Below, piece after piece: positions 1 to 12,082 of a stretch of DNA of 64,000 nucleotides. Position 1 is the stretch's first letter, and each line of letters starts with the position of its first letter. Both the position numbers and the translations under genes were made by a program. This stretch comes from Chionoecetes opilio (Eukaryota; Arthropoda; Malacostraca; Decapoda; Majidae). Location: assembly GCA_016584305.1 (NCBI GenBank), contig JACEEZ010025355.1:386001-450000 (forward strand), written 5' to 3'. The notes beneath the pieces are model-generated. The model did no database searches and was not told the origin of the DNA. It saw only the letters and a program-made list of their open reading frames with translations.

Positions 1-90
1 TACACCTTTCCTACAGTGACCTTGTAATGGCCTTATATAATACAATGGGTGGCGATAAGGATGATGACTGTGAGGATGCATGGCACTGAC
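1..90 (-). other. Start of ceramidase intron 5
   Basis: This is intronic sequence after the donor AAG|GTCAGT at positions 91-85 on the minus strand. The next exon, expected to begin with a GPFVA-like segment in this family, is outside the window. Confidence 0.6.
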
Positions 91-221
91 CTTGCCTGGC
101 ATGGCGCCGGGATTCATGACCTCCTCGAACAGCTGAGACGCGTAGCCCTTGTTGTCGCCGGAGATGAGGGTGTTGGTGTTGTTCATGGAGGTCGGGTGAA
201 CCGCAAACCAGTTCACCATTC
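91..221 (-). CDS. CDase: Neutral ceramidase exon 5 (zinc-site segment)
   Basis: The exon encodes 43 full codons plus two bases that complete a glycine codon begun in the previous exon. The acceptor is CAG|GA at 222-223 and the donor is AAG|GTCAGT. Recognisable family blocks are MVNWFAVHPTSMNN, then SGDNKGYASQLFEE, then a PGK end. In human neutral ceramidase the matching WFAIHP block supplies a histidine ligand of the active-site zinc, and the following DN-GYAS block is highly conserved. NNT is a possible N-glycosylation site. The enzyme hydrolyses ceramide to sphingosine and a fatty acid at neutral pH, at the cell surface or after secretion. The next exon should carry the catalytic serine but is not in the window. 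Confidence 0.93.
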
Positions 222-3200
222 CTGACGAGCGGCACAGCGTGAAAAATTGTATAAAAATGGCACAGGTTAATGGCACAGGAAAAAATGGCACGTTCTTCAG
301 GCTAGGAATAGATAACACATTTGGGTAATTTATTGAAATATTTAAAAGTTTACACTAACCTAACCTAGCCTTACTTAATCGACACTATACAGTAAGATGC
401 CATGGATTTAAGACTAATAATTATAATCGACACTATAAGAGGCCATTACTCTTTCTTAGGTGCCATTTTTTCCTACTCCAAACTTTGTGATATTTCCTCC
501 AGTGACATTTCCTCCAGTGACATTTCCTCCAATGATATTTCCTCCAGGGACACTTCCTCCAGTGACACTTCCTCCAGTGACATTTCCTCCAATGATATTT
601 CCTCCAGGGACACTTCCTCCAGTGACACTTCCTCCAGTGACATTTCCTCCAGTGACATTTCCTCCAGTGACACTTCCTCCAGTGACACTTCCTCCAGTGA
701 CACTTCCTCCAGTGACATTTCCTCCAGTGACACTTCCTCCAGTGACACTTCCTCCAGTGACACTTCCTCCAGTGACATTTCCTCCAGTGACATTTCCTCC
801 AGTGACACTTCCTCCAGTGACACTTCCTCCAGTGACATTTCCTCCAGTGACATTCCTCCAGTGACATTTCCTCCAGTGACTTAGTGACATTCCTCCAGTG
901 ACATTCCTCCAGTGACACTTCCTCCAGTGACACTTCCTCCAGTGACACTTCCTCCAGTGACATTTCCTCCAGTGACATTCCTCCAGTGACATTTCCTCCA
1001 GTGACATTTCCTCCAGTGACATTCCTCCAGTGACACTTCCTCCAGTGACACTTTCCTCCAGTGACACTTTCCTCCAGTGACATTTCCTCCAGTGACACTT
1101 CCTCCAGTGACACTTCCTCCAGTGACATTTCCTCCAGTGACATTTCCTCCAGTGACATTTCCTCCTGTGCCATTTCCTCCAGTGACATTTCCTCTAGTGA
1201 CACTTCCTCCAGTGACATTTCCTCCAGTGACACTTCCTCCAGTGACATTTCCTCCTGTGCCATTTCCTCTAGTGCCATTTCCTCCAGTGCCATTTCCTCC
1301 AGTGACACTTTCCTCCAGTGACACTTCCTCCAGTGACATTTCCTCCAGTGACACTTCCTCCAGTGACATTTCCTCCGTGCATTTCCTCTAGTGACCATTT
1401 CTCCAGTGCCACTTCCTCCAGTGACATTCCTCCAGTGACCATTCCTCCAGTGACATTTCCTCCTGTGCATTCCTCCAGTGACACTTCCTCCAGTGACATT
1501 TCCTCCAGTGACATTTCTCTCCAGTGACATTTCCTCCAGTGACATTTCCTCCAGTGCCATTTCCTCCAGTGACACTTCCTCCGTGACATTTCCTCCAGTG
1601 ACACTTCCTCCAGTGACCATTTCCTCCAGTGACATTTCCTCCAGTGACATTTCCTCCAGTGACATTTCCTCCAGTGACATTTCCTCCAGTGACACTTCCT
1701 CCTGTGACATTTCCTCCAGTGACATTTCCTCCAGTGCCACTTCCTCCAGTGACATTTCCTCCAGTGACATTTCCTCCAGTGACATTTCCTCCAGTGACAT
1801 TTCCTCCAGTGACATTTCCTCCTGTGCCATTTCCTCCAGTGACATTTCCTCCAGTGACATTTCCTCCAGTGACATTTCCTCCAGTGACATTTCCTCCAGT
1901 GACATTTCCTCCAGTGACATTTCCTCCAGTGACATTTCCTCCAGTGCATTTCCTCCAGTGACATTTCCTCCAGTGACTTTCCTCCAGTGACATTTCCTCC
2001 AGTGACATTTCCTCCAGTGACATTTCCTCCGTGACATTTCCTCCAGTGACCATTCCTCCAGTGACATTTCCTCCAGTGACATTTCCTCCATGCATTCTCA
2101 GTGACATTTCCTCCAGTGACATTTCCTCCAGTGACATTTCCTCCGTGCATTTCCTCCAGTGACATTTCCTCCAGTGACATTTCCTCCAGTGACATTTCTC
2201 TCAGTGACACTTCCTCCAGTGACATTTCCTCCTGACATTCCCCATGCATTCCTCCAGTGACACTTTCCTCCAGTGACATTTCCTCCAGTGACATTTCCTC
2301 CAGTGACATTCCTCCAGTGACATTCCTCCTAGTGCCATTTCCTCCAGTGCCACTTTCCTCCAGTGACATCTTCCTCCAGTGACATTCCTCAGTGACATTT
2401 CCTCCAGTGACACTTCCTCAGTGACCACTTCCTCCAGTGCCATTTCCTCCAGTGACACTTCCTCCAGTGACACTTCCTCCAGTGACATTTTCCTCCAGTG
2501 ACACTTCCTCCAGTGACACTTCCTCCAGTGACATTTCCTCCAGTGACACTTTCTCCAGTGACACTTCCTCCAGTGACATTTCCTCCAGTGCCATTTCCTC
2601 CAGTGACACTTCCTCCTGTGCCATTTCCTCCAGTGACACTTCCTCCAGTGACATTTCCTCCAGTGACATTTCCTCCAGTGACATTTCTCAGTGACATTCC
2701 TCCAGTGACATTTCCTCAGTGACACTCCTCCAGTGACATTTCCTCCAGTGACACTTTCTCCAGTGACACTTCCTCCAGTGACATTTCCTCCAGTGCCACT
2801 TCCTCCAGTGACATTTCCTCCAGTGACATTTCCTCCAGTGACATTTCCTCCAGTGACATTTCCTCCAGTGACATTTCCTCCTGTGCCATTTCCTCCAGTG
2901 CCATTTCCTCCAGTGACATTTCCTCCAGTGACATTTCCTCCAGTGACACTTCCTCCAGTGACATTTCCTCCAGTGACACTTCCTCCAGTGACATTTCCTC
3001 CAGTGACATTTCCTCCAGTGACATTTCCTCCAGTGACATTTCCTCCAGTGACATTTCCTCCAGTGACATTTCCTCCAGTGACATTTCCTCCAGTGACACT
3101 TCCTCCAGTGACATTTCCTCCAGTGACATTTCCTCCAGTGACATTTCCTCCAGTGACATTTCCTCCTGTGCCATTTCCTCCTGTGACATTTCCTCCAGTG

Positions 3201-3451
3201 ACATTTCCTCCAGTGACACTTCCTCCAGTGACACTTCCTCCAGTGACATTTCCTCCTGTGACATTTCCTCCAGTGACATTTCCTCCAGTGACATTTCCTC
3301 CTGTGCCACTTCTCCTGTGCCATTTCTTCCTGTGCCATTTCTCCTGTGCCATTTATTTTATCTGGTGGCATTTTTCCGGGTGTACCAGATATAAAGTAGC
3401 CTAGTGAATAGTCTTACCTAGAGTACCTTTATATATAGACCCTAGTCTTAC
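222..3451 (-). other. Ceramidase intron 4
   Basis: This 3.23-kb intron separates exons 4 and 5 and is a phase 1 intron. About 2.85 kb of it is one 15-bp minisatellite. The rest (222-493 and 3341-3451) is AT-rich sequence without recognisable genes. Confidence 0.85.
494..3340. repeat. 15-bp minisatellite (TTTCCTCCAGTGACA)n
   Basis: Roughly 190 tandem copies of a 15-bp unit, plus strand TTTCCTCCAGTGACA, with frequent C/T and A/C variants (CACTTCC, CCTGTG, GTGCC) and scattered 1-2 bp indels. Since 15 is a multiple of 3, all frames stay open for long stretches, giving spurious Ser/Asp or Pro/Val/Thr ORFs on plus and MSLEE or CHWRK ORFs on minus. Indels that shift phase are frequent, as expected for non-coding DNA. 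Confidence 0.95.
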
Positions 3452-3647
3452 CTAGTGGAGTGCCGTCCTGCGCCTCCAGCCTTAGCATCGTCATGGTCTT
3501 GTCAGTGTCGTAAAGGTACTGGGCGCGCTCCTCCTCAGGGTTGTTGAGGTAGCCTGTAGGGGAGCGGTTGATGGAGGCGTCTAGAATCTCCCCGCTACTC
3601 AGGTACAGATAGCCGGGCACCGTACTCTCGTGGGCCTGCTGGATGCT
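3452..3647 (-). CDS. CDase: Neutral ceramidase exon 4
   Basis: This exon has 65 full codons plus one base, from SIQQAHESTVPG to DGTPL followed by the first base of a glycine codon. The acceptor is CTACAG|AGC and the donor TAG|GTAAGA. Diagnostic blocks are the INRSPTGYLNNPEEERAQY stretch and YDTDKTMTMLRLE; human neutral ceramidase has INRSP-YLQNP-ERARY and NTDKEM at the same place. It joins exon 3 in phase 0 (GIFR then SIQQAH) and exon 5 in phase 1. NRS is a potential N-glycosylation site. The acceptor's pyrimidine tract is made of a dispersed LINE 3'-tail sequence (3655-3697). Confidence 0.95.
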
Positions 3648-3654
3648 CTGTAGA

Positions 3655-3697
3655 TAAGAACATAAGAACATAAGAAAATAAGGAAGCTACAAGAGGT
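3655..3697 (-). mobile_element. LINE 3'-tail fragment at exon 4 acceptor
   Basis: On the minus strand this reads CTCTTGTAGCTTCCTTATTT then TTCTTATGTTCTTA, the same terminal sequence seen at 13980-14025, 11660-11702, 39828-39877 and elsewhere. It ends a few bases before the exon 4 acceptor AG. It is the end of a 3' tail only, with no coding sequence left. Confidence 0.8.
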
Positions 3698-3922
3698 GAC
3701 ATATGATAATACGCCATAACGTGAAGAGTTAATGAACAACAACAGCAATATTAGTTTGTGATTAAAATGATGGGTGACAGAAGGAAGATATTGCACGGAT
3801 GATAACGTACGTCTCAGTAACGTTGATGCTTTACGGACTGAAGGGGTCTTTAAAAAATATTCACGTTTACGTCTATCACTCACACTTTCTTTTTAACATG
3901 GTAGTTAAAAAAAATCTTTAGT

Positions 3923-4254
<332 letters not shown>

Positions 4255-4365
4255 CTGCAGGAGATGAGAACAGATCTTAGCTCCAACGTAAAAAAAAAAA
4301 AAAAGGTCTTGTAAGGTTTTTACTTCAAGGAGTGGTTGGGGTGGTGGGTGTTTTTTATATTTGTA

Positions 4366-4388
4366 TTTGTGTGTGTGTGTGTGTGTCT

Positions 4389-4459
<71 letters not shown>

Positions 4460-4510
4460 GTTATTATCTTTACATGCTTGTCCTCTCGCTTCACTCACTT
4501 CACAGCCTGT

Positions 4511-4571
<61 letters not shown>

Positions 4572-4582
4572 TGTGTGTGTGC
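4366..4582. repeat. (GT)n, (CT)n and (GT)n microsatellite cluster
   Basis: GT repeats at 4366-4385, CT at 4386-4455 and GT at 4512-4582, separated by about 55 bp of unique sequence. The ORFs here are dinucleotide artefacts. Confidence 0.95.
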
Positions 4583-4737
4583 GTTGTTATATATCTGAGC
4601 CATGGAAGTGTTGTGAATGCATAAGACGTTGTTATTGCGACTGTTATTGTTATAGTCGTTAATGGTGAGTTTGTTTGTGTGCTTCATTGTTTATTTATTG
4701 CTCCTAATACACAATGATCCCTCGTGACTCATAATAA

Positions 4738-5298
4738 GGACAAGATTATCATTATTATCATTATCATCGTCGTCATTATTATCCTTCATGTTGTAATAGT
4801 AGTAGTGGTCGTAGAAGTAGTAGTGGTAGTAGTGGTAGTAGTGGTAGTAGAAGTAGTAGTGGTAGTAGAAGTAGTAGAAGTAGTAGTGGTAGTAGTGATA
4901 GTAGAAGTAGTAGTGGTAGTAGTGGTAGTAGTGGTAGTAGAAGTGGTAGTGGTAGTAGTGGTAGTAGAAGTAGTAGTGGTAGTAGAAGTAGTAGTGGTAG
5001 TAGAAGTAGTAGTGGTAGTAGAAGTAGTAGTGGTAGTAGTGGTAGTAGAAGTAGTAGTGGTAGTAGTGGTAGTAGTGGTAGTAGAAGTAGTAGTGGTAGT
5101 AGTGGTAGTAGAAGTAGTAGTGGTAGTAGTGATAGTAGTGGTAGTAGAAGTAGTAGTGGTAGTAGAAGTAGTAGTGGTAGTAGAAGTAGTAGTGGTAGTA
5201 GTGGTAGTAGAAGTAGTAGTGGTAGTAGTGGTAGTAGTGGTAGTAGTGGTAGTAGTGGTAGTAGTGATAGTAGTGGTAGAAGTGGTAGTAGTAGTCGT
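4738..5298. repeat. (GTA/GTG/GAA) trinucleotide array
   Basis: An array of TAGTAG, TGGTAG and TAGAAG triplets, about 500 bp, with higher-order alternation of GTAGTGGTA and GTAGAA blocks. It gives an artefactual poly-Val/Glu ORF. Confidence 0.95.
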
Positions 5299-5469
5299 GG
5301 TGTTTTATTTTTGTTCTTGTCTATATTCGTGTAATAAAGAAAAATTGCTTAAGATCTATGTGAAAAAAGTAGTTCCGTTAATCCATAAGTCAGTAATGAT
5401 GATGATGATGATGATGATAATGATAACAATAATAGTAATGATAATAGAAATAATAGTAATGCCAATAAT

Positions 5470-5566
5470 TTGAATACATACATAACATACATACGTTGAA
5501 TACATACATAACATACATACGTTGAATACATACATAACATACATACGTTGAATACATACATAACAG
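5470..5566. repeat. 26-bp tandem repeat, about 4 copies
   Basis: Four near-identical copies of a 26-bp unit beginning GAATACATACATAACATACA and ending TACGTT. Flanked on the left by a (GAT)n tract at 5396-5418. Confidence 0.9.
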
Positions 5567-5983
5567 AAAAAAATATACAGAGAGATGCTTAATTAAGAAA
5601 CATCTAAAAGAAAAGTAATGTGAGTGGAACAGAAAAACAAAATATTAAATAAAGATAATAAAACAAAGAAAATACTAATAAAGAAATGATTAAATAAAGA
5701 TAGATAAAAATAAAATCAGACTGCGTTGCGTCGTAATACAAGTTTTTGTGTGGAAGGATATTTTTTAATCGCCTTGAATTCCCACACGCCGGAGACACTT
5801 TGTTAAGTCCACGTGATCTCAAGGCTGAACCAAAATTATAACATTGAGAGCAAAATAACAATGATTAGGATGATAATAAGAACATTTATATCATTTTTCT
5901 ATATTACATTATCATTTTCTGTTGGTATGTTTCGGACAGGCACATATCCTCACATTTCCTTCGCCATCAAATTCATATTTTTC
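5567..5983. other. AT-rich intronic sequence
   Basis: Unique-looking AT-rich sequence with A-rich and TAAA-rich runs. No gene, RNA or transposon end recognised. Confidence 0.5.
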
Positions 5984-6190
5984 TTAACCCCTTGAGTCCC
6001 AGAACGTAATTTTCATTGTAATTTGGGTACCATTAGACGATTTTAATGAATATAAGCAATATTTTATAGATATAACCTGTTTAGTATCCTTGTCCACTAG
6101 CTAATTTGATATGTTCAGTTAGTTTACGTAATTTTATGGCTAACAACAGACGATTTTATATAACAAAGGAAAGATCTGGGCGTGAAGGGG
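5984..6190 (+). mobile_element. 214-bp TTAA MITE family, copy 1
   Basis: Starts TTAACCCCTTGAG and ends AAAGATCTGGGCGTGAAGGGG; the right TTAA is lost. Same internal order as the other copies: AACGTAATTT, CATTAGACGATTTT, TAGTATCCTTGTCC, CAACAGACGATTTT. Confidence 0.85.
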
Positions 6191-6354
6191 CACTACAACA
6201 TGGTCAGCAGTTTTGTACGTACCTTCCTTTCTTATGTAAACTTTCAGTAGAGGACGAACTTTCCCCGCTGCCCTTCCCCCCCCTCCCCCCTCGCCACATA
6301 GCTAGGTCAGGTTTCTCTCAAGCTTTTCATCGCCACATCCTCAAGCACCGGCCA

Positions 6355-7312
6355 CCACCCAGTCACCACCACACACCACCACCACCACACACCACCACCA
6401 CCACGACCACACACCACACACCACACACCACCACACACCACACACCACCACCAACCAACACCACACCACCACACACCACCACACACCACCACACACCACC
6501 ACACACCACCACCACCACACACCACCACACACACCACACACCACCACCCACCACCACACACCACCACACACACCACACACCACACACCACACACACCACC
6601 ACCACACACCACCACCACACACCACACCACCACACCACCACCACCCACACACACACCACACACCACACCACACCACACACACACCCACCACACCACACAC
6701 CACACACCACCAACACACCACCACACACCACACACACACCACCACACACCACCACCACCACCACCACCCACACACCACCACACACCACACACCACCACCA
6801 CACACCACCACCACCACCAACCCAACACCACACACCACACACACCACACACACCACCACCACCACACCACACACCACCACCACACCACCCCCACACCACC
6901 ACCACCACACCACCACCCCACACACCACCACACACCACCACACCACACACACCCCACCACCACCACACCACCACCACACACCACCACCACACACCACCAC
7001 CACCACCACACCACACACCACCACCACACCACACCACCACACCACCACCACACCCACCACACCACCACACACCACACACACCACAATCACACACCACAAC
7101 CACACACCACAACCACACACCACCACACACCACAATCACACACCACAACCACACACCACACACCACAACCACACACCACCACCACCACACCACCACCACA
7201 CACCACACACCACCACACACCACGACCACACACCACCACCACACCACCACCGCACCAACACCACACACCACCACCACATACCACCACCACCACACCACCA
7301 CCACCTCAACTA
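6355..7312. repeat. (ACC/ACA)n array
   Basis: Nearly 1 kb of ACC, ACA and CAC triplets in irregular order (for example CACCACCACACACCACCACA). It leaves a 434-codon Thr/His/Pro ORF on plus and Trp/Cys/Val ORFs on minus, all artefacts. Confidence 0.95.
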
Positions 7313-7344
7313 CAGTCTTTCAAACACCACAAGACTCTATCCAT

Positions 7345-7345
<1 letters not shown>

Positions 7346-7402
<57 letters not shown>
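7346..7402. repeat. (GCAC)n microsatellite
   Basis: About 14 uninterrupted units of a CGCA/GCAC tetranucleotide. Confidence 0.95.
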
Positions 7403-7403
<1 letters not shown>

Positions 7404-7675
7404 CAATTAATTTTCTTTTTGTGTAATTACTGAAATGTTAAAGTAAAGGACATACATTGATTCATGTTTTCAGGACAATAAAAAGAAATAATAAAAAAGT
7501 CGTATATTATATTATACAATAGTTGCCACTCGAGCGAACAATGGTATCCGAAATGAACAATACCTCACAATCATTTCGTTTTTTGTTTTTTGTATCAGCA
7601 AGGTTGTGTGTGTACGTTCAAGTAATAAGAAAATAGTGAAAGTGATAATGAAAATGGAAATAGTAATGATGCTAC

Positions 7676-7677
7676 GT

Positions 7678-7714
<37 letters not shown>

Positions 7715-7715
7715 G

Positions 7716-7756
<41 letters not shown>

Positions 7757-7849
7757 TTACTACTACTACTACTACTGCTACTTCTACTACTACTATTAGT
7801 ACTACTACTACTACTACTACTACTACTACGTACTACTACTACTAATACA

Positions 7850-7890
<41 letters not shown>

Positions 7891-7950
7891 GTACTACTAC
7901 TACTACTATACTATACTACTACTACTACTACTCTACTACTACTACTACTA

Positions 7951-7997
<47 letters not shown>

Positions 7998-8003
7998 ACT
8001 ACG

Positions 8004-8035
<32 letters not shown>

Positions 8036-8150
8036 TACATACTACTACTACTACTACTACTACTATACTACTACTACTACTACTCTACTACTACTACTAC
8101 TACTACGTACTACTAATACTACATACACTACTACTACTACTACTCTACTA

Positions 8151-8206
<56 letters not shown>

Positions 8207-8220
8207 TACTACTACTACTA

Positions 8221-8265
<45 letters not shown>

Positions 8266-8394
8266 CTACTACATTACTACTACTACTACTACTACTATCT
8301 ACTACTACTACTACTACTACACTACTACCTACTACTACTTACTACTACTACTACTACTTACTACTACTACTACCTACTACTACTACTACTACTA

Positions 8395-8432
<38 letters not shown>

Positions 8433-8495
8433 GTACTACTAATACTACTACTAATACTACTACTACATACTACTACTACTACTACTACTACACTA

Positions 8496-8527
<32 letters not shown>

Positions 8528-8560
8528 GATACTACTACTACTACTACAGTGCATTACATA
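7676..8560. repeat. (ACT)n trinucleotide array
   Basis: Nearly 900 bp of ACT/TAC triplets interrupted by short shifts (ACGTACT, ATACTACT, ACTCTACT). Confidence 0.95.
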
Positions 8561-8660
8561 CTACCATTACTCTTACTACTACTACAAATACCACTATTAC
8601 TACCATTATCACTACTATACTACCACCACAGCAGTTATCACTATTACTAATACTACTACA

Positions 8661-8693
8661 ACATAAGAACATAAGAAAATAAGGAAGCTACAA
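8661..8693 (-). mobile_element. LINE 3'-tail fragment
   Basis: Reads ACATAAGAACATAAGAAAAT then AAGGAAGCTACAA on plus, the antisense of the common LINE tail terminus. It sits inside a degenerate trinucleotide region (8560-8945). Confidence 0.7.
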
Positions 8694-8945
8694 ATACCAC
8701 TACTACCATTACTACCACTACTACCACCACAACAGCTATCACTATCATTACTACTACTGCTATTGCTGCTGTTTTGTTGCTGTTGCTGTTTACCACAAAA
8801 ATTACAGCTACTGTTTCTATGTATGAAAGCAATAATGATGATAATAATAGTAATAATAACAATAATAACAGTAATAACAATAATAATAATAATAGATGTA
8901 ATGATGATAATAACACTAATGATAATAATAATAATAATAACTAGT
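8694..8945. repeat. Degenerate (TAC), (GTT) and (AAT) triplet region
   Basis: Mixed triplet repeats continuing the array to the left, with ATAATAATA runs toward 8945. The Leu- or Ile-rich ORFs are repeat artefacts. Confidence 0.85.
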
Positions 8946-9299
8946 TCACATAAGTAGAAAAATATCTCATGGGTTTCACGATCAATAACCATTACCGCCA
9001 GTGCCATATGACCTCTGATGTCTGGCACATTTCCCCCTTTTTGGCATTAAATCAATCAATAACCATTACCGCCAACATGACCAGATGGACGAGGGCGAAG
9101 GCGAGGGGCGAGGGAAGGGGCGAAGGAGGGGTGACGTCGGTGGACAAGTGTGTCTGAAAGAGGGGAAGGGCCTTGCCTTGCCTCTTGCCTTGCATATTAT
9201 GAGAGGCGTGGGGCGTATTGAACCAAGGGGGTCGCGCTGCCTGCTACATGCTAGGCTTTACAATTACCTCAACCCCGCCGCAGAGATAGGGAAAGGAAT

Positions 9300-9300
<1 letters not shown>

Positions 9301-9356
<56 letters not shown>
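9301..9356. repeat. (CT)n microsatellite
   Basis: 28 or so CT units. The flanking 8950-9300 shows no recognisable gene. Confidence 0.95.
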
Positions 9357-9360
<4 letters not shown>

Positions 9361-9559
9361 TATCGTATGTTTTCCGTTTTCAAAAGCATTCACACAAGGG
9401 ACGAACCGTAGCAGTGTGTGGAAGATAATCGTTCCTGGGTTTATCAAAATCAATGAAACTCGACGTAATCTGGATGAAGCTGTTTTTTAAGTTATAAATA
9501 ATGATGCAAAACAAGTTACAACACTGGTATCAATATTTGCTTCGAAGGGGAGCCAGCCA

Positions 9560-9800
9560 TACGTCCTAAGGGCAGAGCTACTAAGGGCAGAGACAAAGGG
9601 CAGAGCAACTAAGGGCAGACTGGCAGAGCTACAAAGGGCAGAGGCAAAGGACAGAGCTACTAGGGGAAGAGGCAAAGGGCAGAGCTACAAAGGGCAGAGG
9701 CAAAGGACAGAGCTACTAGGGGCAGAGGCAAAGGGCAGAGCTACAAAGGGCAGAGGCAAAGGGCAGAGCTACTATAAGGGCAGACTGGCAGAGCTACAAA
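9560..9800. repeat. Minisatellite of AAGGGCAGAG units
   Basis: Irregular tandem repeat built from AAGGGCAGAGCTAC, AAGGGCAGAGGCA and GGCAGACTGGCAGAG words, overall unit about 30 bp. Confidence 0.85.
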
Positions 9801-9988
9801 CGGCGTGTAAGATCCCTAATGGCAGCCTCCGACAACCTGCCACTCCTCTCCTCTCCCTCCTATCTAGCGCGACGGCAGCAGCAGCAGCAGCAGCAGCAGG
9901 CACTCACACACTCACAGGGCCTCTCCGCCTCGCGGCCCCTCGCCTCCTCGCTCACCCCGAGAGGGCCGGGGCCCGAGTTACCAATTCG

Positions 9989-10188
9989 TCAGTTCGACTC
10001 AGTTGGTTGCTGGCTGTGAGCGGTGAAGGGTGGTGGCCGAAGCGCCGAACACCCGGAAATAGCTGTGTTCTTCGCCCTGATTGCTGTTTGGGTTCTGACA
10101 GTGGTAGCGGCGGCCCTGTGTGACAGTGCAAAGGTACAGGACGTCGCTTGTCTCACCTTGATAGAGGGAGCATCTTCACATTAGCGAG
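9989..10188 (+). promoter_or_regulatory. Possible plus-strand initiator and untranslated first exon
   Basis: In a locally GC-rich block (9800-10190) TCAGTT at 9989-9994 matches the arthropod initiator TCAGT, and a good splice donor GAG|GTAAGG follows with the exon end at 10188. No clear downstream promoter element and no long ORF were seen. This could be the 5' UTR exon of a gene nested antisense in the ceramidase intron, or chance. No coding exon was found to go with it. Confidence 0.25.
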
Positions 10189-10647
10189 GTAAGGGGAGGA
10201 TGATGCTCTTGTTCGTGCAGAAAGTATAGGATTTATTCTTGTTTTCTTTTATATTTTGTGGTTATGGTTTTGTGAGTCGTTGTAATAGTAGTGTTAAGAT
10301 GACGACGTGTTTATAGTATGCTGTGTTGTGTGTTGTTGTGTTTTGTGAGGCTGACACGCATAAGGCCGTCTTGTGTCCCCCTCCCCTCGACCCCTCCCCT
10401 CCCAACTCTCAGCAGGACAGGGTTACTGACTGCTGCTTTGCCCGTGGTCAGGGAGGAGCCGAGGGGGAGCGCTAGGGGCGTGGTGGCTGTGTAAAGAGGG
10501 TCTATAGGACGTGCTTTCAGTAGTCATCACGTATACTGTACCTTCCCACCCACATATACGTAAATGTAAACAAAGGGTAAATTGTGGCTGTCATCTGTGG
10601 CCGGATTGTGAAATATTAATTAATTCATTAAGGCATCTCCCCATACC

Positions 10648-10649
<2 letters not shown>

Positions 10650-10709
<60 letters not shown>

Positions 10710-10757
10710 TGGTTCGCTCATGTGGCCTAATTGTGAAAAAATAATTAAGGCATCACC

Positions 10758-10831
<74 letters not shown>

Positions 10832-10895
10832 ATTTTTTTGAACATGGTAAAGTAAAAACAAATCTTTAGTGGTTGTATCTGAGACTAAAATATAT

Positions 10896-10960
<65 letters not shown>
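10650..10960. repeat. Three (CT)n tracts with duplicated spacers
   Basis: CT tracts at 10650-10707, 10761-10827 and 10898-10960. The spacer words GCTGGTTCGCTCAT and AATTAAGGCATC(A/T)CCCCAT recur around the tracts, so spacer plus tract was duplicated as a unit. Confidence 0.85.
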
Positions 10961-10964
<4 letters not shown>

Positions 10965-11113
10965 GCTGGTTCGCTCATCACATCAGCACCAGGGAGGATA
11001 GGTCACGTACACACATTCTTTCCCCGCCTCTCTACCATCTGCCATCCCGTGTTACCTCCATACAAACACACCACCACGTAAGCGACCAAGTTTTACAAGT
11101 TTATTAAAGAAAA

Positions 11114-11222
11114 GGGTGGGGGATATTACAGAGAAGAGGGCAGCTTACAGAGAAGGGGGCAGATTACAGAGAAGGGGGGGTATAACAGGGAAGGGGGGCA
11201 GATTACAGGGAAGGGAGGGGTT
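11114..11222. repeat. Short G-rich tandem repeat
   Basis: Four to five copies of about 20 bp around ATTACAGAGAAGGGGGCAG. Confidence 0.8.
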
Positions 11223-11648
11223 GTATAAGAATAAAAGAACACAGAAACACATAAATACAGAACCGAAAGCGAAGGGCGCACATATAGCCATGCATCGTCC
11301 CCATGCAATGATAATGATAACAGTAATGGTAATAGATGATGACAAAGATATAACTCCGTGTTACACTTTCACTTTACGCCAAAGAAAGTATAATTTAGTT
11401 CATAAGTTGTAGCGTTGAGTCAGGAACGATGCAAATAATGCCTATAGAAATTTATATAAGGAAAAAAAATCGAACTTGTCTGAAAACCTTACAACAGTCA
11501 TAAACTAGATTTTTACCTAGTATATAAGAATTGTCATTTTATTGTTTTCCTGTATACAGCCACCACCGTTTGGCTAAATTACATACTGAGAATTGACATA
11601 TGATAACTTTTCAATAACTAGCGCAAAAAATACTCTTTGCAGGAATTA
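11223..11648. other. AT-rich intronic sequence
   Basis: No gene or repeat family recognised; poly-A run near 11463. Confidence 0.4.
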
Positions 11649-11649
11649 C

Positions 11650-11702
11650 CACGAGTAGGTCTCACGGCCTCTTGTAGCTTTCAGATTTTCTTATGTTCTT
11701 AT
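11650..11702 (+). mobile_element. LINE 3'-tail fragment
   Basis: Contains TAGGTCTCACGGCCTCTTGT and the TTTTCTTATGTTCTTA terminus found at 13960-14025. Confidence 0.75.
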
Positions 11703-11795
11703 ATATTTTCTCATGTTCTTGTTTGGCTCATGTAAAAAGGTTAGGAGTTTTAGTTTTGTCATCGTCCTGGTTTTGTACTGCTGCAATATGACGTT

Positions 11796-11890
11796 GTGTG
11801 TGTGTGTGTGTGTGACTGTGTGTGTGTGTGTGTGTGTGTGTGACTGTGTGTGTGTGTGTGTGTGTGACTGTGTGTGTGTGTGTGTGTGTT
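11796..11890. repeat. (TG)n interrupted by ACTG
   Basis: Four TG blocks separated by single A-C interruptions (TGACTGTG). Confidence 0.95.
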
Positions 11891-12082
11891 GCATCACTGC
11901 GTTATCCTGAAAGCGTACTTTTTTCCATATTTCTCTCGAAAGTGAGGAAGTGAGTCATTCATGGAACTAGTTACGGCATATAGCGGCGGGACACGTTATT
12001 ATAGGATCATGTATACATAACACGTACCCGCGATCCTGAGGGCAGGGTGTTGTGGTAACGGGAGGGAGGGAGGGGGGGTGAT

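Noticed and set aside
402..3404. Long ORFs (up to 552 codons) rich in SSDIS, TFPPV, MSLEE or CHWRK
   Set aside because: They are translations of a 15-bp minisatellite in all frames of both strands; the frame shifts with every indel and no non-repetitive coding flanks them.
4724..5473. 249-codon poly-Val/Glu ORF
   Set aside because: A direct reading of a GTA/GTG/GAA triplet array.
6106..7410. 434-codon Thr/His/Pro-rich ORF
   Set aside because: It is made of ACC/ACA triplets and a GCAC microsatellite, with no conserved domain.
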